A stretch of DNA of 64,000 bases from Nilaparvata lugens (taxonomy: Eukaryota > Arthropoda > Insecta > Hemiptera > Delphacidae), in NCBI RefSeq assembly GCF_014356525.2, contig NC_052506.1, positions 11,327,900 to 11,391,899 of the forward strand. Reading direction: 5' to 3'. Below, piece by piece: positions 19,895 to 30,160 of the stretch. The notes below the pieces were generated by a model. The model was given only the letters and a program-made list of their open reading frames with translations. It was not told the DNA's origin and did no database searches. Within the stretch, counting starts at the first letter, position 1. Each line of letters opens with the position of its first letter. The translations under genes were made by a program, and so were the position numbers.

Positions 19895-20219
19895 CATAGA
19901 GAAACAATAGCGTAAGTAGATATCCCATGGTATAGGGAATTTATGTCGCAACTTTTACTCTTATCTCAAGCCGATTACTGTCGATTATTGTCAATTCTTA
20001 CTGTTTTGTTGGGGTGATAGTGTATGAACGGCACAATTTGAGAGACTACCAGCGTCACACAGCTGCATGGGAAAGAAATACGTGAACTAACGGCTTGGGA
20101 TAACGGTAAAAGTTGCGACATAAACCACTACCTCCGTAAACCGTTTACCTCCGTTTACGGAGGTAGTGCATAAACGCCCTATAGCATGGGATATCTAATT
20201 ATGCTATCGTTTCTCTATG
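19895..20219. mobile_element. CATAGAG foldback element (copy 2, 325 bp)
   Basis: The termini CATAGAGAAACAATAGCG and its complement are flanked by an exact 7-bp duplication, ATAATAC (19888-19894 and 20220-20226). It equals the 275-bp copies plus an internal insertion of a small hairpin. Confidence 0.9.
20127..20170. repeat. 44-bp micro-foldback inserted in CATAGAG element
   Basis: The arms CACTACCTCCGTAAAC and GTTTACGGAGGTAGTG are exact inverse complements. CATAAA occurs on both sides, whereas the uninterrupted copies have it once, giving a candidate 6-bp target duplication. Confidence 0.75.
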
Positions 20220-20803
20220 ATAATACTCATCCTTGTAGACTCAATTTGAAAAAAATTGAGTTGCTTCTCTATTTAATCTCCATTACTACAACCAGCTCTT
20301 TAATGTCAAAGTTAGCCATAACCGTAACCGTAACCGTAACTCCAAAAAACTACTTTTCCAGAAAACGCATTTGAATGTTACCCATAGCATAGAATGTGTT
20401 TTACTGACAAAACGGTTAGAGCTGCAGAAAAAACTTTCTCTATTCATAATTTTCTGATATATTCCTAGACAATTCATAATTTTCTTCGAGTATTCAATCT
20501 TAATACTGTAACTCAAGATAAGTTTCTTTCACATTATCGTTCTGTGAAAAGTATTGGAGATACGGTTTTGCTATGTTTTTCAAAGTTAGTAGACAAAGTT
20601 TTGTCTACTAACGTTGTATCTTTTTATCTATGATGCCTAGAGATACGGTCTTTTGACAATAAATGAAAGGCTTCTCTCTGAATCCAGTGGTGCTTTTAGG
20701 TAAAAACACGAATTTTTGTAGATGCATCTCTGTGACACTAAACCCTCGTGTTACTTCCGAGGTTTCGAGGCTCGTATAATGAGATAAAGTATTAAGCTTA
20801 TTA
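20220..20803. other. Unassigned with one perfect hairpin
   Basis: GTTAGTAGACAAA and TTTGTCTACTAAC (20585-20612) form a 13-bp stem with a 2-base loop. Three AACCGT units near 20318-20340 are too short to be a telomeric tract. I see no gene. Confidence 0.5.
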
Positions 20804-21403
20804 TTGCAAAAAAATATGAAATGGGATGAACACTTGGAAAAACTTATAAAACAGCTCTATCATGCACTTTTTGCACTGAGAACTGTGAGGACTGCATCCA
20901 CTATAAAGACAGCTCAGAAGGTGTATCATGGATATTTTTTAGCCCTAATACGCTACAGCATCTTCTTTTGGGGGAATAGTAAAAATAATTTATATAAAAT
21001 ATTTAAGATGCAAAAGAAAGCTGTTCGTGTTTTGGAGGGCTTGCGGCCATCCAATTCATGTAGGCCCATTTTTAGAAAATACAGGTTTCTCACGGTCCCA
21101 GCATTGCACTTCCTTGAGACTGTAAATTTTGTCTTCAGAAATTCAGAGAGATTTGAAGGAAATTTAGTTTGCCATGGCTATAGCACAAGAGCAAAGAGTT
21201 CAGCTGTATATCAGTACCCCGCTCACAGACTGACACTTTTGGAAAAAGGACCATATTATTCGGGACTGAAGCTCTTCAATTGTCTACCTGAAAGAATACG
21301 GTTATGTGGTAGTCATAGGCTTTTCTTGTCTTCAATTACTAATGTACTTGTGGAAGCGTGTCCCTATACAATGGAGGAATGTTGTGGTGCCTTCATACTT
21401 TGA
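20804..21403 (+). CDS. Reverse transcriptase C-terminal fragment (non-LTR)
   Basis: This is an uninterrupted 199-residue frame; the first ATG is at 20816. Recognisable blocks in order are WDEHLEKLIKQLYHALFALR near residue 7, GYFLALIRYSIFFWGNS near 43, MQKKAVRVLEGL near 68, SCRPIFRKYRFLTVPAL near 84, and HRLTLLEKGPYYSGLKLFN near 142. This series is the C-terminal region of reverse transcriptases of jockey- or I-like insect non-LTR elements, after the catalytic palm. The catalytic YxDD and the endonuclease are absent, so the product cannot be a working enzyme. The lack of stops suggests a fairly recent insertion. The clade is not resolved from this part alone. Confidence 0.85.
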   Translation: MQKNMKWDEHLEKLIKQLYHALFALRTVRTASTIKTAQKVYHGYFLALIRYSIFFWGNSKNNLYKIFKMQKKAVRVLEGLRPSNSCRPIFRKYRFLTVPALHFLETVNFVFRNSERFEGNLVCHGYSTRAKSSAVYQYPAHRLTLLEKGPYYSGLKLFNCLPERIRLCGSHRLFLSSITNVLVEACPYTMEECCGAFIL

Positions 21404-21523
21404 GTTTATACAGATGCATACACTTTGCATGGAAAAATGTTCATGACATGTTACATGCCACTTGAGCTCTGCTCAGCTTTGTGGCTTCACGTAACAAATG
21501 ACAATAATAATAATAATAATTCA
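20804..21523 (+). mobile_element. 5'-truncated non-LTR retrotransposon
   Basis: The C-terminal part of a reverse transcriptase ORF is followed by a short 3' untranslated region and an (AAT)n tail at about 21503-21523. The sequence before 20804 does not continue the frame, consistent with 5' truncation on insertion. Confidence 0.8.
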
Positions 21524-22394
21524 CTCATATTCTCATCCATAGATTCTACAGATACGGATTGATGAATGTAATATGTACGATAAGGGATGGTTTACTATGA
21601 GAGATAACCATGTGGTTTTGAATGGATGTTGCATTAGTCCATTATAGTGTTGTGTGCACCGATCAATGGTGATCTAGGCGACACGTATAACTGAGTGAAT
21701 TTCTCCGACAGCTATGATGAAAGCAATTTACAAGAAGTGGCATCCAATAAACGTTAAATGGAAACTGCGCTTCAGGCGGTCAAGGCCTATTTCACTTTGA
21801 ACCGCGACTGCACAACATGCAATATGCCCGCATCAACCGCTCCGTGACGTGTATGCTCATATACTCACAATACACGCATCAGCTACTCTCCACAATATCT
21901 CTGGCTTTATTATTTCGCATTTGATTTACGCTGTAGCCGACTTTGATCAAAACCCGATTCCGTATTCTCATCAAACAGACCAATGAAAAGCCGCGTCCAG
22001 AAACGGGCCTCCAATTGAAAGCGGCAGATTTTAAAAGTGAATAGGCCGCCGCACTAAATTGACGTTCTGTTTATCTTGGAAACTGAACGAACTCTGGAAG
22101 CTATGTTGTTGTGTACTTTATGAAATGTTCTCATCGTGAATACATCAATTTTACTAGTTGCCTACCAATTTTACTAGTTGTATGGGAGTTTGTTCTACGG
22201 AATCAATATAGCCAATTTCCAATCATTTCATGAAACTACCATATGAAGTTGTGAAACTGATGGACTGTCGGATCAAACAACAGAAGCAAGGAGGGTAGAA
22301 TTGATCATCTCTATACAGCAATATTATTTTGTGGTAGATTCAAAAGCTTTTATACTCTGATTATTATACTTAATTCTTGTGGAGCTATTGAATA
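21524..22394. other. Mostly single-copy stretch
   Basis: I see no gene. The part 21700-22060 is less AT-rich (for example TAGGCCGCCGCACTAAATTG) and shows no repeat match in the window. It could be conserved non-coding DNA. Confidence 0.35.
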
Positions 22395-22945
22395 TTTGAC
22401 GAACGTAGTGAGGTCTATGTTTCAACTCGATTTGCTTTTGTCTGTCGGTATGTAACGCGATTACGGCCAAACGCGTTGATAGAATTCGATGTGATTTGGC
22501 AGAAATATTCCTTTCTCAACTGCGCGTCGATCTATAAACAAGGTTTTTTGAAATTCTGCATTTTAAGGACAATATGAAAAGAAAAGAAATTCCTCCATAC
22601 TCTGATATTACTATATATATCACCTTCTTTGAAGATAGGATCAATCAGACTATAGAATTATTCATAATCAATCAGCTGACAAGTGGATACCGAGATGGGA
22701 TACAAATTCAAACGTGAACTGAGTTTAATAACATAAGTGAGCTTTTTGAAATTTTGCATTTCAAGGATAATATGAAAAGGAAAGGGATTCCTCTATACTC
22801 TGATATCACTATATATTCACCTTCTTTGAAGATAGGATCAATCAGACTATAAAATTATTCATAATCAATCACCTGAAAATCAGCCTAATCATATAGGATA
22901 CAAATTCAAACGTGAACTGAGTTTATTAACATAAGTGAGCTTTTG
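22395..22945 (-). repeat. Dispersed repeat (copy 3, minus) with tandem duplication
   Basis: Reverse-complemented, 22395-22700 matches the family at 17445-17722: GACGCGCAGTTGAG, CGCGTTTGGCCGTAAT and GACCTCACTACGTTCG. From about 22540 a unit of about 205 bp is repeated at about 22745-22945, with shared words ATACTCTGATAT, GAAGATAGGATCAATCAG and AAACGTGAACTGAGTTTA. Confidence 0.7.
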
Positions 22946-23214
22946 ATCTTGGAGAAAACAAATAACAGTTTTTAAGAGTAAATTATGATCTAACTGTGAA
23001 TTGTGATTCAACTGAATCAACTAGAACAGGTGACATCAGATACTTGTGAATGAGAAAACTGCGTGAGGTCTACTGTCCACAGAGCTACTAGTATTATTAA
23101 TGGAAGTGATTAACTACTGAAGTATTGTTGAAAAATGATGCAACTCTCACCAGCGGTAAAGAGTTATCTTTTTGCTGTGATGCCTAGAAAAATTATAATC
23201 AGTTCAGTTTTCTT
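22946..23214. other. Unassigned spacer
   Basis: I see nothing in this stretch. Confidence 0.4.
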
Positions 23215-23345
23215 CTTAATGTATTTATGCATGTATATGTAATTCTATTATGTACATTTTATTTTGATTTTTGCACATATATGTATATGTATGAGTAATA
23301 CGTTTGTATTCTTCTTGGCAACAAATCAATTTGATTTGATTTGAA
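23215..23345 (+). repeat. Retroposon 3' tail
   Basis: The AT-rich sequence ends TTCTTGGCAACAAATCAATT and then TGATTTGATTTG, a simple repeated tail of the kind seen at the 3' ends of non-LTR elements. Confidence 0.5.
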
Positions 23346-23354
23346 AAAAGCATT

Positions 23355-23660
23355 ATTAGCAGAGGTACTAGCCAATATTACTAACAGGTCTACTCTATAC
23401 CATAAGTAGACTACAAGTTCCATTGATAAATCAATATGATTATATAATTCTTGGTTTCAAGTTGTTTTGGAAACTCCTTTAGAAACTACTCTGATGTGGT
23501 CAGGTATAGTTGTAAAATTATTAGAAGAGGTACTGGACACTATTAATTCTAACAGCTATATACCATAGGTACAAGTTCTATTGATTGTGTCATCTAAGTG
23601 AATGATTGTTGGTTTCAAGTTGATTTGAAAACTCCTTGAGAACTACCATGATGTGAGGAT
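23355..23660. repeat. Diverged tandem duplication, about 150-bp units
   Basis: Shared words in order include GAGGTACT, ACCATA, ACAAGTTC, ATTGAT, TTGGTTTCAAGTTG and ACTCCTT. These two units are clearly related but have indels. Confidence 0.6.
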
Positions 23661-23671
23661 AGTGAGAATAT

Positions 23672-23775
23672 GGTTTCAATTTCAGTTCAATTTATTTTCC
23701 AAAAAAAAAAACATAATACACGAATATGGAATACAATATACAACGTATTTTGGAATCCCCTACTAGACTATCCTT
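23672..23775 (-). repeat. Retroposon T7 tail
   Basis: It runs from TTCAGTTCAATTTATTTTCC through an A run and CATAATACACGAATATGG to GGAATCCCCTACTAGACTA. The second copy, at 56038-56115, carries a greatly expanded tail. Confidence 0.7.
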
Positions 23776-24608
23776 CTGTGTGTAAGGGGGTTGTTAGCTT
23801 ATTTCTTTGCGGGGACGAAAGGTACTGCGCAACACGGGGTTAACAGCAGAATATAATTGGAGCAACAGTGCGCGGCTGAAGCAGAAGCTTGTCGCCAAGC
23901 CTATGAGAAATTCAGCAAGTTAGCAACTAATTCCAAGTTGGCCAAGAGTTCGCACCTACCGTGTACTACGTCAACATTATACGCGAGTTTAATTTCCTAC
24001 TAGTGCGATGAATCAACTAACCCTTCTTGCCGGAGTCTATTTAATTTAAATTGCAAGACACTACCTTACTCTTTCGGCCCTCGGCAAACCCGTGTAAGAT
24101 ATTGTCTGAGAGGCTGATATTAATGTGAGATACGTGAGAGCTTCCTGATCACCAGAGAGAAGTTGGAACCTTGGGATGCTTCCTGCTATCACGCGCTCCT
24201 CTGATTCCCACAGGATGCGAATCCTATTAGCAGTATCTCAGCAAAGATAGATCCAAAGCGCGGCGCGGTTCGAGTGGCCTCACTCTATAACAACAGCTCC
24301 CACAAGAGCTTGTAGTAAGACCTTATCAACAACTCTAGATAAACCACAGGATTTTCAAATTTTCCAGAGAATTTAGTATCTAATATCATGAAAGAAAAAT
24401 ATAGTTCGAAGAAATCTAACTCCAAGGATTTAAAACAGCTTCGAAGAATTGAGTTTAGAATCGGGAATCTAGAACCCAACATCTAATAGAATCGGGATTT
24501 TAATGCCAAGAATCATCAAAGATTGTACGGGAATCTTGATATTTTCATTGAACTCATTCATCCTAGCAGTATACTATTATATCATATTATTGAAAGGGTG
24601 ATAATAAA
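23776..24608. other. Single-copy, less AT-rich stretch
   Basis: From about 23800 to 24280 there is no repeat match and G+C is visibly higher (GGTTCGAGTGGCCTCAC near 24265). I see no ORF with a motif. The 65-codon minus-strand ORF at 24285-24482 is unrecognised. A candidate for host conserved non-coding sequence. Confidence 0.35.
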
Positions 24609-25193
24609 GGGTGATTCACATAAGGTTAACAATAGGTAACTTGTTAACCGTTCATTTTACAGAGAACTTCAAATGGAACTTCCCTTCTTTTGTGACATTT
24701 ACGACATGCCATTTTAAATTGAACATTTGGTCGCCATCTTCCAAAATGGAGGATTTCTTCGAATGGCAACCCCCATTATTTATTAAATTTATGGATTCTA
24801 CGTAAAATTCAAAGACAGTTTTACTCTTGTCATTTTTTTGATAAACCTAACCGTTTGGGATGTACAGACATAATAAGCCACACCATAATCATATGGATAT
24901 GAGTAAAAATGTCTTGAAATTCTATGTAGAATCCAAAAGTATCATAAAAAATGGGGGTTGTCATAAAAAAAATAGAGTTGTCCTCCATTTTGGGAGATGG
25001 CGGCCAAATTTTCAATTCAAAATGGCATGTCGCCATTCACAAGAAAAGAAGGGAAGTTGCTGCCATCCTTTTTTACTTGTTCTCTGTAAAATGTGTTCAT
25101 TGAAATGTGTTCTGTTTACGTGTTCATTTAAAGTTCTCTGTAAAATGAACGGTTAACAAGTTACCTATTGTTACACCTTATGTGAATCACTCT
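24609..25193. mobile_element. 585-bp inverted-repeat DNA element
   Basis: The arms of nearly 60 bp (24609-24668 and 25133-25193) pair GGGTGATTCACATAAGG, AACAATAGGTAACTTGTTAA and CCGTTCATTTTACAGAGAAC with their complements. The ends resemble mariner-type termini (CAGRGTGATTC) next to TA. The middle contains CCATTTTGGGAGATGGCGG, found partly inverted at 24730-24755. The ORFs inside (64-98 codons) are on mirrored positions and unrecognised. Confidence 0.75.
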
Positions 25194-25584
25194 GTATATT
25201 TGTAGCCTAAAATTGGATATTTATTATATTAGAGAGTTTTTTGTCTTCATTGGGTTCTTCATGTAGTTCATTGGCTTTTTCTGCTTTCTTCATTCAAATA
25301 TCTGTGCAATCTATGACTGGGAACACGATTTTCAAAAAGTATGAAAGACTATTACTACGCAATAGTGTTCATGTTCTTGAAGATGGAGGATTTTATGGAT
25401 TCGCGGAAGACTGAATATTAAATTCTAAAATGTTGAAATTTGGAGTTATAAAAATTATTGAAATTTCAAGATGGAATATAGAAATTTGAATTCGGGAAAT
25501 GAAGTTCAATTATGAACTGGGAAACTACAAACTGCACTGCAGTCTGATAATAATAATAGGGATACTTCAGTACAGCAGGATACT
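25194..25584. other. Unassigned sequence
   Basis: I see nothing in this stretch. Confidence 0.4.
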
Positions 25585-25669
25585 TTGAACTCTTATCAAC
25601 TTCAACGTAATAATACTCTCAACCACAGAATGATATGTTGGGAGTTTGTTATAATTATTTGTTTTTAAA

Positions 25670-25697
25670 TCCTATTATATTAAGCGAGCAATTTCTG

Positions 25698-25733
<36 letters not shown>

Positions 25734-25930
25734 ATATATATTTTTATATTTGGTTATTTATATTTATGGTTATTTATGTTCAACGGATCTCGAAAACGGT
25801 TTCAACGATTTTCCCGAAATTCATAAGCTGACGTAAAGCCAGCTGTAAAATATAAAAACGATCATTCTAAAGAGTTGTGTTCTGTTTGACAATAAATAAA
25901 AATAACGAGCGAAGCTCGGTGCCCCGATAT
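25670..25930 (+). mobile_element. TCCTATTATATT repeat (Helentron-like), copy 1
   Basis: It starts TCCTATTATATTAAGCGAGC and ends ACGAGCGAAGCTCGGTGCCC then CGATAT. It interrupts unit 1 of a tandem array; unit 2 gives the empty site. CGAGCGAAGCTCG near the right end is a short stem-loop. There are no terminal inverted repeats and no clear target duplication, which fits a Helitron/Helentron-type element, but this is uncertain. Confidence 0.65.
25698..25744 (+). repeat. (TA)n microsatellite
   Basis: TA dinucleotides lie inside the repeat copy; other copies have only a few. Confidence 0.95.
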
Positions 25931-26574
25931 TGTATCATTATTAGAACAAAGAATAAGTTGGTTTTCTCTTCAACAAAATTTCTTAATGGATTCTCAAAAA
26001 GAGATTGGTAGTTTTAATTTTAAAATTCCTCTAGAATATTTGAATGTTACCTTTTTTGTTATGATATAACAAAAATGATCTATGAATATAACAAAAATTG
26101 TTATAAAAATGTCGAAACATGTCGTAAGTAAACAATTTTTCAAAAAAAGGGTTCTTCGATTTTTATTCCTTGATATTTGAATTCTATAATATAACACATG
26201 AGTGGATTTTATCATTAATATTAAAACTTTGAAATCTTATTAACTTCAACGTAACAACTACTAACAATAGTATGGTATGTTTAATTTGTTCTTAAATGTA
26301 TCATTTTTGGAACAAAGAAAAAGTTTATTTTCTCCTCAACAAAATATCATGATTGATTTTCAACAAGAAATTGGCAGTTTAAGCAACTTCTACTAGAATA
26401 TTTGAATGTGATATAACACATAAGTGGATCTCAACATTAATATTCATTTATTTTTATTACAAATACAAATCCTATGAATATGATTTTCAACAAGAAATTG
26501 GCAGTTTAAGCAACTTTTACTAGAATATTTGAATGTGATATAACACATAAATGGATCTCAACATTAAAATTCTT

Positions 26575-26735
26575 TTATTTTTATTACAATTACAAATCCT
26601 ATGAATATGATCAGGAGAGAACAACAGGCATAGCCCAAAACTATCCTGTTCCCAAATTTTGATATACTAGCATGTTCATGAAAATAGGTTATGTTCTTAC
26701 TGTGGGAAGTTGAAGTTCAATCTCTGTCAAAAAAA
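26575..26735 (-). repeat. Retroposon T1 tail, minus strand
   Basis: It contains CATAGGATTTGTAATTG, GGGCTATGCCTGTTGTTC and CAAAATTTGGGAACAGG read on the minus strand. Confidence 0.65.
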
Positions 26736-27500
26736 AATTTAAAGTAAACATCTCTATTAGAAATTAGAATAACAATGATAACAACACAAAATAATATTGA
26801 AGAAAACCCATTCAATGTTTGAGGTGGTGGGATATGCATAATATTATGGTGGCGGTGAGAGGGACTCGACATTTGCGCTTGTCTCACCGCAGCACACATT
26901 GTATGAGTAGAGCTTTGCCTGGTGTTAGCAAAGGTGTGTGTGATTGTGGTTGACGTCACCGGCCCATAAACTTCAAACAGCGTTCAGCATGCGCTCAAAC
27001 CAATAATGCTCCTACTAACCACTCGGCCTCACTAATTCAGCGTGACAATTACCTGCCAACTCTCACTGTTTCCTGTTCACCTGATTCAGGAACGCTCCAT
27101 TCCGGGAAACAATATTGCAGGATATGAACTTTAAACATGATTTTTTATTGAATTGAATTGAGTCTATTTCATGAAGATTATACGTATTGGAAGGGAAGAG
27201 TGAACGAATGTTCTATGTATTGTCACGGCATATTTTCCAATAAAAATAGAAACAGCCTAAATCAAAAGAATTTTGAAAGTAGACGCCAATCTCTGAGTTC
27301 ATTATCTCCTATTTCCGATAACAGAGAGCGCTCCTTCCATACAGCTGATAGATTGATCAGCCAAAAACAAAAATATTCTACAGATGGTAGTATTTTCCAA
27401 ATTATTAAAAATGAAAGTAATTCCAAATAAAATAAAATATCAAATTCCATTCACCACCTATCCTGTTTCCTTCCTTAATTTGGCAATTGAGTGTGACGTC
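26736..27500. other. Single-copy stretch with CRE-like octamers
   Basis: The part 26820-27120 is less AT-rich and has no repeat match. TGACGTCA occurs at 26951-26958 and again at 27494-27501. The 90-codon ORF at 27158-27430 is rich in polar residues and unrecognised. Confidence 0.4.
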
Positions 27501-27785
27501 ACATCTCGGAAGTGCGGTGAAGAAAATCTTATTGTTCGTCGGGTATGTGTCGGATCAGGATAAGATAAGGTAAGATAAGAGAGATAAGGAGAGATAACAC
27601 ATATATGTTGTTGTCGTATCGTGTCGACCGGTACATCTCGGAAGTGCGGTGAAGAAAATCTTATCGTTCGTCGGGTATGTGTCGGATCGTGCCGTATGAT
27701 GATGTGCTGAGAACTGAACGTGCTTCATATGTGAAGGAGAGATAACACATAATTAAATGTTGTTGTCGTATCGTGTCGACCGGTT
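27501..27785 (+). repeat. Tandem duplication, 132- and 153-bp units
   Basis: The units start ACATCTCGGAAGTGCGGTGA and end GTTGTCGTATCGTGTCGACC. The first unit contains a GATAAG-rich insert (GATAAGGTAAGATAAG), and the second instead contains GTGCTGAGAACTGAACG. Both carry GGAGAGATAACACAT. Confidence 0.8.
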
Positions 27786-28047
27786 TTATGGGGACTATAT
27801 TATATCGGTTAGTTGATCAATAATAAAATATATATATATTGCCAAATTTTCCTGCATATTCCATCACCACCACATGTGTAACTTAGGCCTATTAATTGAT
27901 TGAGTTATTCGGAGCAATTACGAAATACAATAAACCTTTTAAAATATAAAAATATGGAACTAATTTAAAATTTATTCAATAAAAATAGGCCAAAGTAGTA
28001 GTGGATATTTCTAAATTGTGATTTCAAGATTATAAACCCCAACAGTA
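27786..28047. other. Unassigned spacer
   Basis: I see nothing in this stretch. Confidence 0.4.
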
Positions 28048-28407
28048 TCCTATTATATTAAGCGAGCAATTTCTGTATTTTTATATTTATATTTTATGTT
28101 CAACGGATCTCGAAAACGGCTCACGAAATTTGGAACATAGTAGGTTTATGATATAAAAATTAGATTGCACCAGGTCTCATCCTTGGGAAAACTCGCTGAA
28201 CGACATTAAAAGGATAATTCAACCTTGGCTGGAACAGCTGTGAATAGTAAGAAAGTTAGTGAGTATGTGAAAAATCAAAATATCGCATCCCCGAAATTTA
28301 TAAGATGACGTATAGCCAACTGTGAAATATAAACACGATCATTTTAGAGAATTGTGTTCTGTTTATCAATAGATAAAAATAACGAACGAAGCTTGGTGCC
28401 CCAATGT
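28048..28407 (+). mobile_element. TCCTATTATATT repeat, copy 2
   Basis: It starts TCCTATTATATTAAGCGAGC, contains GTCTCATCCTTGGGAAAACT and GCTGAACGACATTAAAAGG, and ends CGAAGCTTGGTGCCCCAA. It includes the middle section that is missing in 25670-25930. Confidence 0.75.
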
Positions 28408-28741
28408 TGTTAATAAATTCAGGACTTATGTTTTAATATGAAGGCATTATCCTATCGATCGTTTTTCACATATATCAGGTGAGAAGAATCGTACCTTCAG
28501 GTGTTATTGTGTTTTGACAAAACATGGATTTGATAAAATATCATTCATGATTAATTTGTTGGAATGAGATGTAATACACTCCTAGAAGTGGATTCTGATT
28601 CATCACAGGACCTGGTTTTTCTAACTCGCAGTAGAATAGAATAATGATTTGTTAACAAAAAATTTAACAATACATGCATATAGCTCATCAAAAGCTTGAC
28701 TATTGAGCCGTCAGCCGTCAGCTATCGTCTATCTTGTAGTA
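28408..28741. other. Unassigned sequence
   Basis: I see nothing apart from the short words GAGCCGTCAGCCGTCAGC near 28705. Confidence 0.4.
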
Positions 28742-28956
28742 TATAGTGAGGTCCACGTTATAATGGCAGTATCTGATTAACATTGAAGTTGCTATCCTTG
28801 TCTATTATTTGACAAAACAGATAGCACTATCCTTCTCTAGCTCTACAACGTTGCCAAGTCCGTTTTTAACAATGTAGAAATATAATTAAGGCAGAGAATC
28901 GGCAAAGCTGTTTTCCTATCTTTATTCACTGTCATTATAACGTGGACCTCACTATA
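28742..28956. mobile_element. TA-flanked MITE, copy 1 (215 bp)
   Basis: The termini TATAGTGAGGTCCACGTTAT and ATAACGTGGACCTCACTATA are exact inverse complements of 20 bp. TA at the junction fits a Tc1/mariner-type target. The second copy, at 35368-36153, holds nested insertions. Confidence 0.85.
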
Positions 28957-30160
28957 GTACTTGATATCCATAGTATTGTTATATTTTCCAGATAAATTGA
29001 TCCCAATATAACATTGACAGAGTACTTCAAACGAAAAAGTCGAGTAAAGTTTTCAAGATGAGGGTCACAGGTGATGACAGGTGTGCTTCTTGACAACGGT
29101 CATAAAAATAATTAGAGATTTCTTTTAATAACTCAATACTTCCATCCATAATTAAATTATATCCTTTGAAACACATGATAATTTTCTTGAGATCGTTTTG
29201 AATAGTTCATGTAGTATGATTGTGATTTATGGATGTGCGGAAAAGTGTAAAGCTGGATAAGCACATAACAGTGACAGTGAAAGAAACTATAAAGTCCATT
29301 AGTTCTAAACGGATTATTCATTATTTGTTTGGCTGAGCTGTATGAGAATAGTTCAACTGGAACTCGTGTGAATCATATTTTTAGTTTTTACTATCACTGT
29401 TGTATATGAACCTAGCTGAAGTGGGGGAGTGTAGCAAGTGAGTGAATTCAGTAAAATAAAATAAACACCAAGCAATATACTTAGTACTTCATCTGAATAA
29501 TGTTGCATTTTGAAAAATACATTCATGACGAAATAGTCATCCACTCAGAAATAAATTATGCATTTTGTTCCTGGGGCACTTATGTTCCGATTCAATATGA
29601 GCAGTGAATAACAAACGCAGGAGATTCGATTTGTCACGATTGACAACATTCGTGAATATTCTACATCTCGAACGTTTTCTGAATCTTTTCAGGTATTTGC
29701 GTCAATTCAATTTCCGTACTCACATTCCCCTCATAAATGCCTGATGTGATGAATGTGATCAAAATGTTGTTCATCTTCCTTGTCGAGTGTGGAGCCCAGG
29801 CGATTGCACTTGGCATTCCGAGCAGTTTCGATAAATCGAATTTATTTGACGCGCTAAAAGAACGTTTACATGCACTTGTCATTGGAAGTTTTCGGAGCGT
29901 TCATTGAATTTTTATCCACTCTAGAATAATTCAACATACAACTTTGAGTTTGAGTTTGGCATTCGTGGTATGTTAACAAAATAGCATACAATACCAAGTG
30001 CTAGCCAAGTGAATGAGGAATTTGGTTTGACTGGATGAGGTTTTGAAAAATTATCAAGAGAATATTTTAAAGAATTTCACATTGGCAAACAACTTGCATA
30101 ATTATATTATACTGAATGCATCTACTGACCATCTCATACAATGGATGATGAATCAAATAT
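28957..30160. other. Unassigned, mostly single-copy sequence
   Basis: The small ORFs at 29353-29544 and 29661-29882 (minus strand) have no recognisable motif. I see no repeat copy. Confidence 0.4.

Larger units (their letters stand above)
25585..26605. repeat. Tandem units of about 230-300 bp, three copies
   Basis: Unit 1 spans 25585-25669 plus 25931-26226, unit 2 about 26227-26480, and partial unit 3 about 26481-26605. Shared words include TCAACTTCAACGTAA, GAACAAAGAA, TCAACAAAAT, GAATATTTGAATGT and AACACATRAGTGGAT. Units 2 and 3 are nearly identical from GATTTTCAACAAGAAATTGG on. Confidence 0.7.

Noticed and set aside
20318..20342. Telomere-like AACCGT repeats
   Set aside because: There are only three units, and they are not the TTAGG repeat typical of many insects. 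Too short to mean anything.
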